A DNA stretch of 64,000 nt from Siphonodentalium dalli (taxonomy: Eukaryota; Mollusca; Scaphopoda; Gadilida; Siphonodentaliidae): positions 215,841,982 through 215,905,981 of the forward strand of contig CP136063.1 in the NCBI GenBank assembly GCA_032622095.1. The letters run 5' to 3'. The notes under the pieces were generated by a model. That model searched no databases. It was given only the letters and a program-made list of their open reading frames with translations, and was not told the origin of the DNA. Position numbers and translations under genes: made by a program. Positions 51,397-63,275 of this stretch are shown one piece after another (position 1 is the stretch's first letter; each line of letters opens with the position of its first letter).

Positions 51397-54300
51397 CTGT
51401 AAAAGAAAACTTAATGATTAGTCAAAGGTCAAGTCAGTGTGTTCTCAGGCACCACCTGTATACTAAACTTATTTCTGTTTACTGTTCGCATGTTCCTGAT
51501 TTAACTTTAACATCTCGTTAGATGGCCTGCCTCCATACTGGGCCCGTGGGTTCTACAGGATGATAAAAAGGCCCCGCATTTGCCAGGTCAAAATGCAAAC
51601 ACTGATATTAAATTATCTATCATTTATCTGCAGGGCGGCACCGACTGAGAAATGGATAAATTTGTGTGGTATAAAGTCACATCAACCAAATCAGAGAATG
51701 TTCGTTCAGGTTATCATGCCAAAAAGTCAAAAATAAATTAAGTCATAAAATAAATCTGATCTGGAACAATTTTTTAAATATTGACGATGATAACTGTGGC
51801 CTGTAGAAATCACAAATTTGTTCAAAATAGCATCATGTTTTGTTCATATATTACACTTAAATGCAAGATAAATCTACTAACTGAGCCTCAATGAGAACAA
51901 ATCTAAATAATCAATCGAACTCACCTGCTTGACAACTATTTTCATTGTAACTTCTTCCAAGTCTGCGTTGTCTAAAATTTTCTTAATAACTTCTTTTATC
52001 TCATCGTTCTACAAAAGAATAAGATAATACTTAGTTTCCTTCAACATAGCGGTTCATTAGAGCCAAGCATGAAGTTAGTGTGTCTGTCATTTGCAGAATG
52101 AGGTTTCAAGAGGGTGAAATTAGTGATGCCACCATGCACAGCGGGTTAGCATCACCAAATTCACCCCTCTGGGGACCTCATTCTGCTTTGGCCAGATCAT
52201 AGGAAATAGGAAATATCTAGTTTCAAATTAACATTGTTTTTAGTTACTTTACTTATTCCCTTCTGGGAAGTTTCTATATCCCCTAAGTTGCTGAAGATAA
52301 ATTGCATAATTGAGGTGACCGATCAGCACAAACTTCAACTGAGGAACTTCCATACGATCCTAGCAGTTGAGGCATAAGCAGAATGAGGTCGCCAGAGGGT
52401 GACTTTGGTGAGGCTAACCCGCTATGTGGGACAGCATCACTAAATTCACCCTCTGGAGGACCTGCAAATGACATACACTAAACTCAGGCTTGATTAGAAC
52501 ACACTGAAAATTATTTGGAACATTCTGCAGAATCAAAGCTGAATATCTGCTCTTGGACTCAAATTAAAATTTGACCTGTATCTCCTGCTATGTAGAGCAC
52601 ATACAAAATTTAATAAATTCAGAATGAATATTATTCAAGTTATCATCTTCTTTCAGACAAAGAAACAGATACCCTTCATTTCTATGCCCCCACCCCCACT
52701 CCCTATATATTTGGCTAAGCAATTTATTCTACCAAAAGAAGGAAGTTCACTTCACAGAAGTGTGTTAATGCCACTGACTGTAAAAACTTGTCATCAAAAA
52801 CTTCAGTTTTTGTGGGAATTTCCAAGGAAATGCCAAATTAGCTTGAAATAATGCAGTAAACTGTATTATATATTAGGCCGAAGAAAAAATATTTGTGGTT
52901 TGGGTTTCCCTACCGACCCTATTTTAAACCCCCTACCCTAAAGTTTTTTTCATGGTTTTCAGGAAAATCTATTGAATTTTTTCTCCAAAACACAAAAAAG
53001 ACATTTATTAAGCATCAGAATAGATTGATTTCTAAGTAAAATTAATGTGTAATATTAAAATTTATACAAAGTAATGTGTAATATTAAAATTTATACAAAA
53101 CTAATCAAATGTAGTTTTATGTCAATCTTGCAGAGTAAAATACGCACATGAAAAGTCAACAACAAAAAAAAAAAACTAAAAAATATATATATATATATAA
53201 ATTTCAAGCCTACCTACCGACCCTATTTTTTTTCAGCTTGTAACCCAAACCAGACATTTAATTTGTTTTTGCCTCAGGATTGATCTCACACACTTTAAGC
53301 GGTGAAATCTAGACATTAAGGACTTAGCTGATGTTAGTATTTCTGAATTTTACAGTATTTTTCAGCCAAATTTTCTGCATTTAACCCAAATACCATGGAT
53401 TAACTCTTTACTAATAACTCATTGATGAGTAGTTCAGGTCATTTGTTGAACTCATTAATGATTATCTGAACATTTCCCACAAATCCATAGAAATCTTTCT
53501 GCATTTGTATTACCAGTACTTCTGTCAGTCGTCTGCTCATATTTCCTAAACACAGGCCCCAAGCTACAGTAATGCCCTAAAAAATCAACTCCATAACCAC
53601 AGCAGAATTTCGGGTAATTTTTCAGGATTTAGTCGGAAATATGGCTTGTTGCCATTCACTGAGAGCTTTCCAATGAATGGCAACAAGCCATATTTCTGAC
53701 TAAATCCTGAAAAATTACCCATAATTCTGCTGTGGTTAAGGAGTCGATTATTTAGGGCATTACTGTAGAAGGCGACTGGAGTGAAATTCTCGCCTTCAAG
53801 AGCAAAATATTTCCTTAAAAATGTCACTTTCTGATCAAAGAAATTGTTTGTTTTTTGTTCTACTTGATCTATGAAAGATATGTATCTATTAAAATAGACC
53901 ATTCCAATATATACTTTTATAACTGGGAGGGAGAATCCATTTAGTAAAGAAAGGGCTAAGTGTTATGACATAATATCTTACAGATGGAGGCCCTGATTTT
54001 TTCACTAAAGGTTCATCTTCATCCGAGCTTGAAGGTTCTGATTCTGATTCAATCGCTGAAATGAAGATGATATAGTAAGAATGACAGACACTTAGGCAAA
54101 CCATGCAAGTGAAAATAGTGAATGCATTGCATGAAGGCAATAATTAAAGACACCATTTCATGATACTTCATACATCTAAATAAATTGTCAAATTGTTAAT
54201 ATGAATAAAATTATATTTTCATGTTCACAGGACCCTAATACACATGTGTTGCAGACATTAATCATGGATCGGGTAGGAGAATATTGGAGGGGAAATTTGG

Positions 54301-57300
54301 GTGAGGAGAAGGGGCCTTAAAAGGAACCCGCTGCCCTATAGCGGAAAGCCTGGTATACATTATTATGTATAAACCTTAACCCTTTGGGGGAGTATCTATA
54401 ACGTCATATACATGACGTCATGCGTGAGTTTAACTTCAACGTCATAGGAATAATTATTAACAAATTTGGGTCAAATGTCCAATAATTTGCTTTAATTTAT
54501 GTGTATTTTCTGTTTACTTGTGCTATCATAATCTATTGCACTTATACATTGGGACATTATATTGATCAAAATATCTCCTATACAAATCATTTATAAATCA
54601 GATGATCAATGAAGTTATGTATACATAAAAATGACACTTCCTGAAACAACATATATGTCCTTCCACTCGCGAACCGTACGGCGACATATGTGTCATTATA
54701 CTCGCCAAAGGGTTAACCCAGCCCAAATTACATCACACACACCACAAACTCAATTCTTGACATGCTGCCATATAAATTAATATATTACACATGAATGTGC
54801 TGCCGATTCAGTGCTTTTAAGATTGCCACCCATGATTACATAATATTGGTGATATAATATAGGTAGACACAATAACCTCTTGACACCGATTCCGCATTTT
54901 CAGTTTGTCAACTCATATGATGACATGATATCATAGGTTAAGCCACAGAGGTAGCCAGACAACCAGTGGAGGTATTATTTATTTTTCGGCTTATTTATTA
55001 CACGATAGTTGTGACTTGGTCATTGTGTTCATAATTGGGAGGGCTTTCCGGTAGTACTTAGTTGTATTCCTCAGGATCACAATCCTTTAACCCTTTACCC
55101 AACAAACCGGCCAAATAAAGCTTCAACAGCCTAAAATATCTTCGGTCTGTCTCAATAGAACCATACAAATATGGATATCATTGGAACCGGCTCCTTGACC
55201 ACATTGTGATAGTTACAGTTATGCCCTGTGCCAATGCATTCTCTTATATATGCGAGTCGACCATAGGTCGCCTCGCATATATAAGAGAATGCATTGGCCT
55301 AAAAAAAATCTTTTTTTTAACACTTTTTACCATTTTTTCTTACATTCTTTAACAATTTTATAATTTTTAATGTACTAAGCCAATGCATTCTCTTATATAT
55401 GCGAGGCGACCTATGGTCGACTCGCATATATAAGAGAATGCATTGGCACAGGGCCCTTCTGTTGGTTAAAGGGTTAATCCTTCCATGATTGGAGCTTCCT
55501 AAAATTTGGCGAAAAAACCCTGTGCCAATGCATTCTCTTATATACGCGAGTCTTGCATATATAAGAAAATACATTGGCCTAACAATATTGACCTTTACAT
55601 TGTAAGCCAGTGCACACTCTTATATATGCGAGGCTCCCGATGGGAGACTCGCATATATAAGAGAATGCACGGCACACAATCCTTAAAGTTGCACCAGCGC
55701 AGCTCCCTTCATGAAAGAAACAAACCTTTTTTCTTTTTCTTTTTTGGTTCTGGTTTCTTTTTTGGAGTTTTTTTGTTGTTGGGTGTAGCTGCTTTCTTAA
55801 CTGTCTCCTTTTTGGGCTTCTTTTTAGGAGGAGGTGACTGAAATTAAGAAACAATTAAGCCTAAACGTAATAGCGGGGGAATTCCATTACATCCAAGAAG
55901 CATTACATGTTTCAGCCATTTTCAACATTTAACTATAAAGCCAATCAGACGATTGTCCAAAACAGTGACAATTCAATTCACCACAAACCTAAAAATATAA
56001 TATAATTCAATAGTATATAATTTTTTTTCGGTCACATTCATAATTTCACACAGTGTTTCCAAATTTAGAGAGCACAAAAACTAATTAAACACTAAAAAGC
56101 ATCTATGAAGAGTACAGAATTGACCAATAATGACTGTAATGCGTAGTTTGTTCCAAGGGGTTTAATTCAAATTAGAACTGGAAAATATTGTGCATCTTAA
56201 AGTGAGATAATATGAATGGTATAGGAACATAATATATTACAGTTGCAGACAAGCCTTGAAACAGGGTGTCTGTCATTTGCAGAATGAGGTCCCCAGAGGG
56301 TGAATTTAGTGATGCTAGCATTACCAAATTCACCCTCTGGGAACCTCAGAGGTCCCCAGAGGGTGAATTTGGTGATGCTAGCCCGCTATGCGAGGTAGCA
56401 TCACTAAATTCACCCTCTGGGGACCTCATTCTGCAAATGACAGGCACACTATTTTAAGGCTTGGTTGCAGAAATAACTAAAATCTTGCCAAAGCACGTGG
56501 CCATCAATTCTGATTCAGAAAACAATATCGAGGACATTAATATCAGTTCAAACATACCCCAGATATGATGATGATGAAATTAAAAATAATATCGGTAAAA
56601 TACAATGTTTGCAAATGGTTCGATGTCCTTGGCTTTTGTGCTCCAGTTCCAATACTGAATGGATATTACGCAAGTTGATTACATCAGTGGGTGCATTAAT
56701 TCTGTTCGTGGTACCCAGAGCATTAATCATGAAATTACGTACATGAGACTGCAGGCTGATTGAAGACTAAATAAATGAACAAGCTACGAGTTACAGTGTT
56801 ACAAATATATAAGATTCCAACAGGTATTATTAAACACTAAAAACCGTCTATGCATTGACCTAAGAATTTCAACAGGTAGCTTCCGTAAAAATGAAACCAA
56901 AAGAATATCAATGCATTTGCCTTCTAAGAATTTCAACAGGTAGCTTCTGCAAAAATGAAACCGAAAGGATATATGCAGAAGATATCTAAAGCAGCATAAT
57001 ATGATAGGGAGCGAAACTCAAAATGCACAGCTTGTACAATAGTCTGCATTAGTCCAACAACTATAGTTAGGACCACTGCTACGGATCAGAGTTTTAGCCC
57101 ATGTGTTATGAAATATAATTGAGTTTTGGTGGGAAATGTGAACATGTGCGTTGTTGTTTGCGCGTTTGTGCCGGGGGCTCCAGGTGGGATAACGAACCTG
57201 TTATTGACCATACTTTGACTTTATCTCCATATTGGGGGATATATTTTGCGTTTATCCTCGATGCATGTTCGGCATTATTTTATCAAATTATGTAATACGA

Positions 57301-60296
57301 TAGCATGCATTCTCCAAACATCCCATGCTCAAAAATCTCCCTACTCAGCACTTCTGCATTCTTTTATGTTATACGATAGGATCTCTGAGCATGAGTAGTT
57401 TCATTCAAGAAAATCTCATGCACAAATTATCCGTACTCAGCAGTCCGGCATTCCTTGATGTTTCTGTGACATTTTCATATGTGTATTATGCTATATATAA
57501 CATCACTATTTGACTGCACACCATACATTACATTTTTGAGTGCTTTTATTTCAAAGAGTTATGCCGTACCATTAACATACTGTGCTTAAATGACCTGCCT
57601 TTTCACCAGTATTCTGTTTAACCCCCGACTTTCGTTGCAACCGGAATTTTGTTTACGACAGATTGGTATTGACTTTAGGTTCATGTATGTCTCAAACAGA
57701 TCATCAGTGACAGGAATGAGGCTGTTCCACGGATGCTGAGCCATAGTAACGGAAACCCTGCTATTAGACAACTTGAACTACACACAGCGTCTGTTGACTA
57801 AACTCGTTTTAGATCATATATATCATTACCCCTACATATAGAAACTTTCATTAGCTTGACACACTTTGTGTTATTCTGATTTAAACTTGCATATTTTCCT
57901 GGTACTGCGGTTTTGTGATGTTGTTGTTTTGCATTATGGGGCATTTGTTTCTTGTTCCAAAGAGCTTTGTGGGTGTACTTTCATCAGTTGACACTTGATT
58001 AAACTGGAGGAATGTGACTGGGAATATTTAGGCTAAAATCAGCCAAAATTGGGAAAAAATCATGTCGTGCTACTATGATAACCCCTTAAATTCCTTGTAA
58101 TTTTCCGGATTTTGTATTACCTCTTCTTCACTTTCAGACTTTGCTTCCGATTCTTCTTCCTCCTCCTCTGCCACAACCTCCTCTTCGGATTCCACAACCT
58201 CCTCCTCCTCCTCTTCTTCTTCAGCTTCCCCCTCCTCCTCCTCTTCCTCATCAGCTGACCCAGATTCAGACCCTGCTTTAGGTTTCTTTTTCTTGTTCTC
58301 TGTTTTTGTTTTAGCTGCCTTCTTTGTACCCTTAGCTTTGCTTTCTCTTGTTTTTCCTGATTAAAAATAAAATGTCATCACCAAATTCACCCTCTGGGGA
58401 CCTCATTTTGCTTTATAGGCCTCATCTTCTGACAAAGTATCTATAGTCTCAAATTAAAATTGTTTTCAGTTACTTTTTCCCCTTCTGTTCAGTTTCTATA
58501 TTAGGGGTGCCACGAATAATCGTATAATCGATGAACCGTTGATAAAGCCAATAATCAATTACCATTTCCATCCTCGATTAATATGCGTTATTTATTTCGG
58601 ACGTCATAAAGTGCCGGGTATTATTGAATACAGTGTTTGTTTTACACAGTTTAATCTACAACCGAAGGATTAACAACCTTTGATCGTGCATCAAAGAGAT
58701 TCCGACAACATGAGTACTACTAATATATGTTGCGAACAGTGGGCAGTTCATTTGATGATACATGGTTACTCTTTGGGTCGTACATTCTACAAATTAGTGG
58801 CACTGCGGTTTGAACTTGTGGCAACGTCGTATATTTCTACAAGAAAGATGTCACAATCAAGGTCTTTGAAATGTGCCGACTGTCACCGTGTTCAATGAAA
58901 TGAATGCACTCGCCCTTGTATCTGATTGGACCAATGTGGAAATGATTGACATTCTCTCGAAACCAGGGAATCAACGGCATTTTAATCAGCGATGTTCTCT
59001 GTGATGTCATTTGCAAGTATACTTTGTTTGCATACTAGTACAGGCTATCACTTATCGTGTGGTGACTGCTGAATGAAACTCGCTATTATCAATTACTTAA
59101 CTTGTTCCGAGTCCTGATATTTCCGGGTGGGGGCACACCTTTGTGATTGTTATCGACACTCTGGAAGTTTGCTGAACCTTATAGTTTCCATAACATTAGA
59201 TTCCTTTTTTAAGAACCGCCGGCGGTCCATCGTGCATTCCTACTTTTATATTGTTTGTATGTTTGACTATTCATAACACTGAAATTAATGGCTACATTCG
59301 TTCTAATGAACTCACAATTATTATAACCATGAAATCACTGAGAAATGTGCTGGTATTGAATACATTGTGCTCATTAGTCATTACCCGTAGTTTATGGTGC
59401 ACATTATTAACATCAAAATTACATCAGCCGAGATTTTTTAACCAACACCCAGCCAATAGGCCATATTACGGAATACTTCCACTGTTATTAATATTGGGTA
59501 CGGTACGATTATATTATCATCTATTATTCACGAAACAGATTATCGGTTATCAAAATCGATAATCATGACACCTCTATTCTATATCCCCTAATTTGCAGAT
59601 GATAAAATGCATTATCGTGGTCACTAATGGGTCAATATCACCAAATTCAACTGAGGAACTTCAATCTGATCCTAGGTCTCCCACAGCAGTTGAGGCCTCA
59701 GCAGAATGAGGTTCCCAGAAGGTGAATTTGGTGATGCTAGCCCATCTTGTGGGATAGCTTCACTAAATTCACCACTCTGGGGACCTCATTCTGCAAATGA
59801 CGGACACAATATTTCAAGGCTTAGGAACAGTTCCATGCCATTGGGAAAAATTACCACAATATGGATTCAATTAACATTCTATTTATTACTTGATCCAAAA
59901 ACTCCATAAAACATACTTAAATCAATAAATGTAACGTGAAACGAACAGTGGTTTCTATAAGGCCTGCGATGATGTTTCACGTAACTTTATGCTTTATTTT
60001 CCCATGTAAAGAAATAGTTCCAGATAAATATGACTCTTGGCATATTTAATGAAATCAACAACAGTCACAAACATCCAAGTTAGCAAATGCAATGTCAACA
60101 AGTTTTGCTAATTATTTTAATGTTCAGCCTATAAATATTTGTAGTATGCTCACGTTTCTTGGTCTTTGGCAGCTTTCTACCACTGTCTTTCGGACACATA
60201 GAGAAATTTAGCAATCTCTCAATGAGTGCATCTTTTGTACCACTTCGTTCCAAATCTACCAGAATACAAAGTGACTTGAGTTGTGGTATGGTTTGT
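51310..60296 (-). CDS. DEK: DEK chromatin protein, C-terminal six exons (partial)
   Basis: Exons on the minus strand: 60296-60154, 58356-58121, 55837-55726, 54055-53982, 52008-51925, 51396-51310; phases 1, 0, 1, 0, 0 all agree and give about 244 residues. DEK is an abundant nuclear protein that binds structured DNA through a SAP domain and histones through acidic segments. Visible: SAP core LVDLERSG...LLNFSMCPKDSGRKLPK; an acidic Glu run; a Lys/Pro-rich exon; SESEPSSSDEDEPLVKK; then the DEK C-terminal domain NADLEEVTMK...YPKFDLSDRKDFIK, ending VKQVSYSI and stop. This order matches animal DEK proteins. The N-terminal pseudo-SAP part is not found up to 64000 and may lie beyond. Introns of 0.5-2.3 kb are full of MITEs. 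The identification is secure; the last residues after VKQ are less so. Confidence 0.93.
51925..52008 (-). CDS. DEK: DEK exon: first half of the DEK C-terminal domain
   Basis: Acceptor 'attcttttgtag', donor CAG|gtgagt. 28 codons NDEIKEVIKKILDNADLEEV plus TMKIVVKQ, phase 0 on both sides. This helix-forming segment is the most conserved part of DEK. Confidence 0.93.
52064..52492. mobile_element. CAAGC-family MITE, full-length, in DEK intron
   Basis: Ends CAAGCATGAAGTTAG and CTCAGGCTTG; begins only 55 bp upstream of the exon at 51925-52008. Confidence 0.75.
52493..53399. other. DEK intron, no further gene
   Basis: AT-rich with (TA)n near 53180 and an inverted relation 'cctaccgaccctattt' at 52910 and 53213 (direct repeat bracketing about 300 bp). 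Confidence 0.4.
53400..53959. mobile_element. TTAACCCTTTCTATACTAAA-family MITE, split by a Tc1-like MITE
   Basis: Left TTAACTCTTTACTAATAAC, right 'tttagtaaagaaagggctaa' (one base from TTAA). The Tc1-like element at 53567-53765 lies inside. Ends 22 bp from the DEK donor at 53981. Confidence 0.7.
53567..53765. mobile_element. Tc1/mariner-like MITE (CAGTAATGCC family), nested
   Basis: CAGTAATGCCC...GGGCATTACTG flanked by TA on each side; near-perfect hairpin. Confidence 0.88.
53982..54055 (-). CDS. DEK: DEK exon: acidic Ser-rich linker
   Basis: Acceptor 'atcttcatttcag', donor TCT|gtaaga. Encodes (A)IESESEPSSSDEDEPLVKK then SGPPS. The SSSDEDEPLVKK motif is typical of DEK just before its C-terminal domain and is a casein kinase 2-type site. 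Confidence 0.92.
54376..54716. mobile_element. TTAA-type MITE (TTAACCCTTTGG(C/G)GAGTAT)
   Basis: TTAACCCTTTGGGGGAGTAT and, inverted, TTAACCCTTTGGCGAGTATA; 341 bp; repeated 'acgtcatatacatgacgtca'-like palindromes near the left. A distinct piggyBac-like family. Confidence 0.78.
54717..55086. other. DEK intron, no element recognised
   Basis: AT-rich, no frame, no terminal repeats seen. Confidence 0.4.
55087..55477. mobile_element. TTAA-type element with two perfect hairpins
   Basis: TTAACCCTTTACCCAACA and, inverted, TTAACCCTTTAACCAACAG. Two large hairpins (55221-55290 and 55379-55448) use the same arms ('gccaatgcattctcttatat', loops at 'gtcgaccata') and are themselves inverted to each other. 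Confidence 0.85.
55474..55723. mobile_element. TTAA-type palindromic MITE sharing its TTAA with the previous element
   Basis: Starts TTAATCCTTCCATGATTGG at the very TTAA that ends the element before it. The right end decays ('cttcatgaaagaaacaa' for 'catcatggaagggttaa') and would finish 1-3 bp from the DEK exon. Confidence 0.75.
55726..55837 (-). CDS. DEK: DEK exon: Lys/Pro-rich segment
   Basis: Acceptor 'cttaatttcag', donor AAG|gtttgt (weak). Encodes SPPPKKKPKKETVKKAATPN followed by NKKTPKKKPEPKKKKKK. Basic, nuclear-localisation-like. The donor bases overlap or touch the decayed end of a MITE. Confidence 0.88.
55838..58120 (-). other. DEK intron
   Basis: Holds the MITE at 56250-56463 and a direct repeat 'aagaatttcaacaggtagctt(c)' at 56860 and 56930. 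Otherwise no gene or element. Confidence 0.5.
56250..56463. mobile_element. CAAGCCTTG-family MITE with perfect GTTGCAGA duplication
   Basis: GTTGCAGA at 56242-56249 and 56464-56471. CAAGCCTTGAAACAG...CTATTTTAAGGCTTG. One palindrome arm is partly deleted. Confidence 0.87.
58121..58356 (-). CDS. DEK: DEK exon: acidic region
   Basis: Acceptor 'atttttaatcag', donor GAG|gtaata. Starts basic (KTRESKAKGTKKAAK), then long Glu runs (EEEEEEGEAEEEEEEEE, VVESEEEVVAEEEEEE) and SEAKSESEEE. GAG/GAA/GAC triplets are repetitive and could vary in length between alleles. Acidic tracts like these bind histones in DEK. Confidence 0.92.
58376..59822. mobile_element. CAAGCCTTG-family MITE in DEK intron, split by a hAT element
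   Basis: Left part 58376-58501 (5' truncated, starting 'catcaccaaattcacc') and right part 59577-59822 (ending 'atttcaaggctt') are one long-form copy; the break falls at 'gtttctatat|cccctaatttgc'. Its left end lies 20 bp from the exon at 58356. Confidence 0.82.
58502..59576. mobile_element. hAT-like element, 1075 bp, nested in a MITE
   Basis: Perfect 8-bp duplication TTCTATAT (58494-58501 and 59577-59584). Ends TAGGGGTGCCACGAATAATC and, inverted, TAGAGGTGTCATGATTATCG. 'aatcgat' motifs are subterminal. Frames inside are short and not recognisable as transposase. Confidence 0.88.
60154..60296 (-). CDS. DEK: DEK exon: SAP domain
   Basis: Acceptor 'ttattctcttgcag', donor AAAC|gtgagc; takes one base from the previous exon and leaves phase 1. 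Reads TIPQLKSLCILVDLERSG, then DALIERLLNFSMCPKDSG and KLPKTKKR, the helix-turn-helix DNA-binding SAP fold and its conserved 'P..SG..LPK' tail. Confidence 0.93.
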
Positions 60297-60619
60297 CTGC
60301 AAGAGAATAAGTATATTGTTGTCAATGATGTTCCGACTGATTTTCCCTGGCCTGCCAAATTGATCAGATTCACTGTCTAATTCAAGTTTTATTTTGCCCA
60401 AAAGACCAAGAATCACTAATAATGGACAAATTAAGGAACTATAACTCATGTACAAAAAACGAGAGGCCGATCACGCAGATGTTTAATCCATGCCTTGGTG
60501 ATACCGATTAGATATAACTGATCATTTTTCAAAGATATGATCACAGGAATCCATACATCAGTACCCAACTTGAAATCAAAAGCTCAAATAATTTGTCTTA
60601 AGAAAGTGTTAAAAGTATT

Positions 60620-60980
60620 TGGGGTGGGGAAGGAATAGCTTTAAATCTCATAACTCTGTCCCTATTCACCCAAAGACCTCTCACTGTGAGATCCAACGGT
60701 TTCGTGATTTCGGGGGATATGTTTAGGAGTTAAGTTAACACATTGGAAACAAAAGTGATAAATCCCTATCTCTGCCACTTTTGGCATGCCAGATATTCAA
60801 AATTCGTTCACTTCTAAAGACAAATTATAATTTGTTGACAAGCCAGACTGCTTAGAACAACATACATATGGGATTCCATCTCATATTTAAATTGTACTTA
60901 CTACCCCCCCCCCCCATTCATTTATAAAACATGGACAGATAAGATCATATCTGACCTGTGTAATAAGGAATGCTTATATT
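60620..60980. repeat. Dispersed repeat shared with 40940-41270
   Basis: Same ordered phrases ('ctctgtccctattca', 'gggatatgtttaggagtt', 'acaacatacatatgggattc'), with extra poly-C near 60905. Confidence 0.6.
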
Positions 60981-62929
60981 GTTAGGTACATGTACATGCC
61001 AGATTAAGTGTTTCATAACAGGGGTTATGGTTTTCAAAAATATATGTAGTTTATCAGGCTTTCCGCCAGGTTTTGGGGAATGGGTCCTGTATCCGCCGAG
61101 GGGAAAATGCAGTCAATGTTTTCAATGTCATGGAAACACTAGTGGACCTACTTTTGTTGTATCGTCCAATAGAAGAATCAGGGAGTAGATTTGCTGATCG
61201 TTTTGCATCCATTTTCTACCCAAGTTACTATGCTATCAACCGCAATAACTTTAAAACCTAGAAAACTTATTAGATAAAAATTAATTGCCAGGTTATAGAT
61301 CACCGGTGGTGAAGGCCTTGCGTTGTTCCCAGTATATGGAAACGCGCCCTTTGAAGTTAAACGACTCACTATTCAAGACTCAGCAGATAGTTCGGATGAA
61401 TAACATGCCGGAATATAACACTCAGCAGATAGACGATTAGCAGGTTGGAAGCAGTGAAGGAATAGAATAAAGGCGCAATGTTTTAGTTCTAAATATCAAC
61501 CTAAATAATAATAAACATAGATAAGATGCTTTGAAAAACGACATGTAGAATCAGTGGGTATGATTAAATTATCGGTGGTCATTTTTAGTAACCTAACCGC
61601 AGCAACGTATCCAGCGGACTCCAAAGCATGTGTTCTAGCGATGTCAGGTATGATCACTTCTTCAGTTCATCTAACTGTGTCAGCAGGTTGGAGCTAGCAT
61701 GCAACGTGCAGAGCCGGGTGTGCTCGTTCAGAATCCGGAGCATTTCAGTAAAAACTAAATAAAGTGTACTCATTATTCTAAATGGAACACATTGCACTTT
61801 GAATGTTAGCTTCGGCCAACAGACATACAACTTTTAGTGTTAGATCGGTCCGAGTGTGTATTCTCGCTAGAAATCAAACAAAGTTGTCAACTATTTAAAT
61901 TTCATAGTACTGTCCCAAAAAAATTGAGAAGTAAACATCTTTATACATATGGAAGAAGGGGAAAAATTGGCTGGGGTAATGGGACCCTTAAAGGGATCCC
62001 CTGCCCTACTAGCGGAAAGCCTGAGTTTATACAATACAAAAGTGTTATCTGTCTGTTATACAGACATAATATGAGGATGCTGGCCCCTATGACCCCTGAA
62101 TTGAAACAGATTACCATAGTTCATATAAAGAAAGTAGGTAGCCCTCAATCAAATGGTTTCACATATTACAATGTTTTATAAGTAGCTTGGAGTCCAAAAT
62201 TCAATCAACCATGACAATATGAACAAATGGGAAAATAAGGTTCCTGGAAATATTAACATCTACCATCTTGATTTTCAAAACAAGGCATCACCTACAATAG
62301 TCATGTAAATTTATCTGCCCGTTACCTATTGCATAGATAAATCATATTGGCTATAAGCCATTATTTTAATTTCAAATTGAAAGCATGTGTCTGACGGGTT
62401 AATATATTTTTTTAAAATCAATTAATCAGTCAATACCAAAATCATTAGAAGTGAATAGTGTGCAAAGATAACCATAGATAAGAGATATGAGGAAGAGTCC
62501 ATGTACATTATAGCAAGAGTTTCATACTGCCATTAATCATTTTGACAGATAGGATTAAATAATTTGCCAGCCAGTGAGCAGTTGTTTATCCTTACCTTCA
62601 TCTAACCACCCTAGAGCTCTGAACCATATGTCATCACTCAATTAATAACACATTTCACTTGGATTGACATCTATTAAAATGTACTCACATATATACGATG
62701 GATATTTGATGTTGGTAATTTATTGACATCATTATATTACATGCAACTATTGCAATAAAATCTTCTTATTTTCAAAACAGGACATCACACCTATTATAAA
62801 TTAATGGTATAAAATTCAAACAAATGAAAATGTCAATGACAATTTTTTAATAATTAATTTTTGTATTATTATAAAAGTTAAAATTGAGCAAGGAGTTCAA
62901 TCTATAAAAAATCAATTTTACCCATTTTT

Positions 62930-63275
62930 TTTTCTTTCCAAAAAGGGTCATAACTCCTTTAAAATAAATCGGAACAAACCCATATTCAAACTAAATCTGT
63001 ATTTTGAGCTGAGAAACTCATAGCAAATTTGGTTCCAATCAGATAAAAAAAAAATTGAGTTATGGCAGCATGCATGAATTCTAAGTCGAAAAAGGCCATA
63101 ACTCTGAATATTTGAACTCGATCTGTATTTTGGCCTGAGAAACCGAATTACAGAATTTGGTTCCGATCGGATAGAAAATGTTTGAGTTACATACAGACGG
63201 GGACAGACAGACTAACGACGAGTGGTCAAATTGGACGTCGAGACTATGTGTACCATACTATGGTATGGGTACACA
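62930..63275. repeat. Dispersed repeat ending 'taccatactatggtat', inverted relative of 38771
   Basis: 'ggtcataactcctttaaaat', 'aaatctgtattttgagctgag' and the closing palindrome mirror 38771-39150 in reverse complement. Confidence 0.65.

Noticed and set aside
61650-61739. Minus-strand frame MLRILNEHTRLCTLHASSNL ending LLTQLDELKK
   Set aside because: GC-richer than its surroundings and exon-like, but no splice sites or family could be recognised, and it does not resemble the DEK N-terminus.
62590-62640. Possible DEK upstream exon (SDDIWFRALGWLDE before a gtaagg donor)
   Set aside because: The donor phase (1) does not match the phase 2 needed by the SAP exon, and the sequence does not look like DEK.
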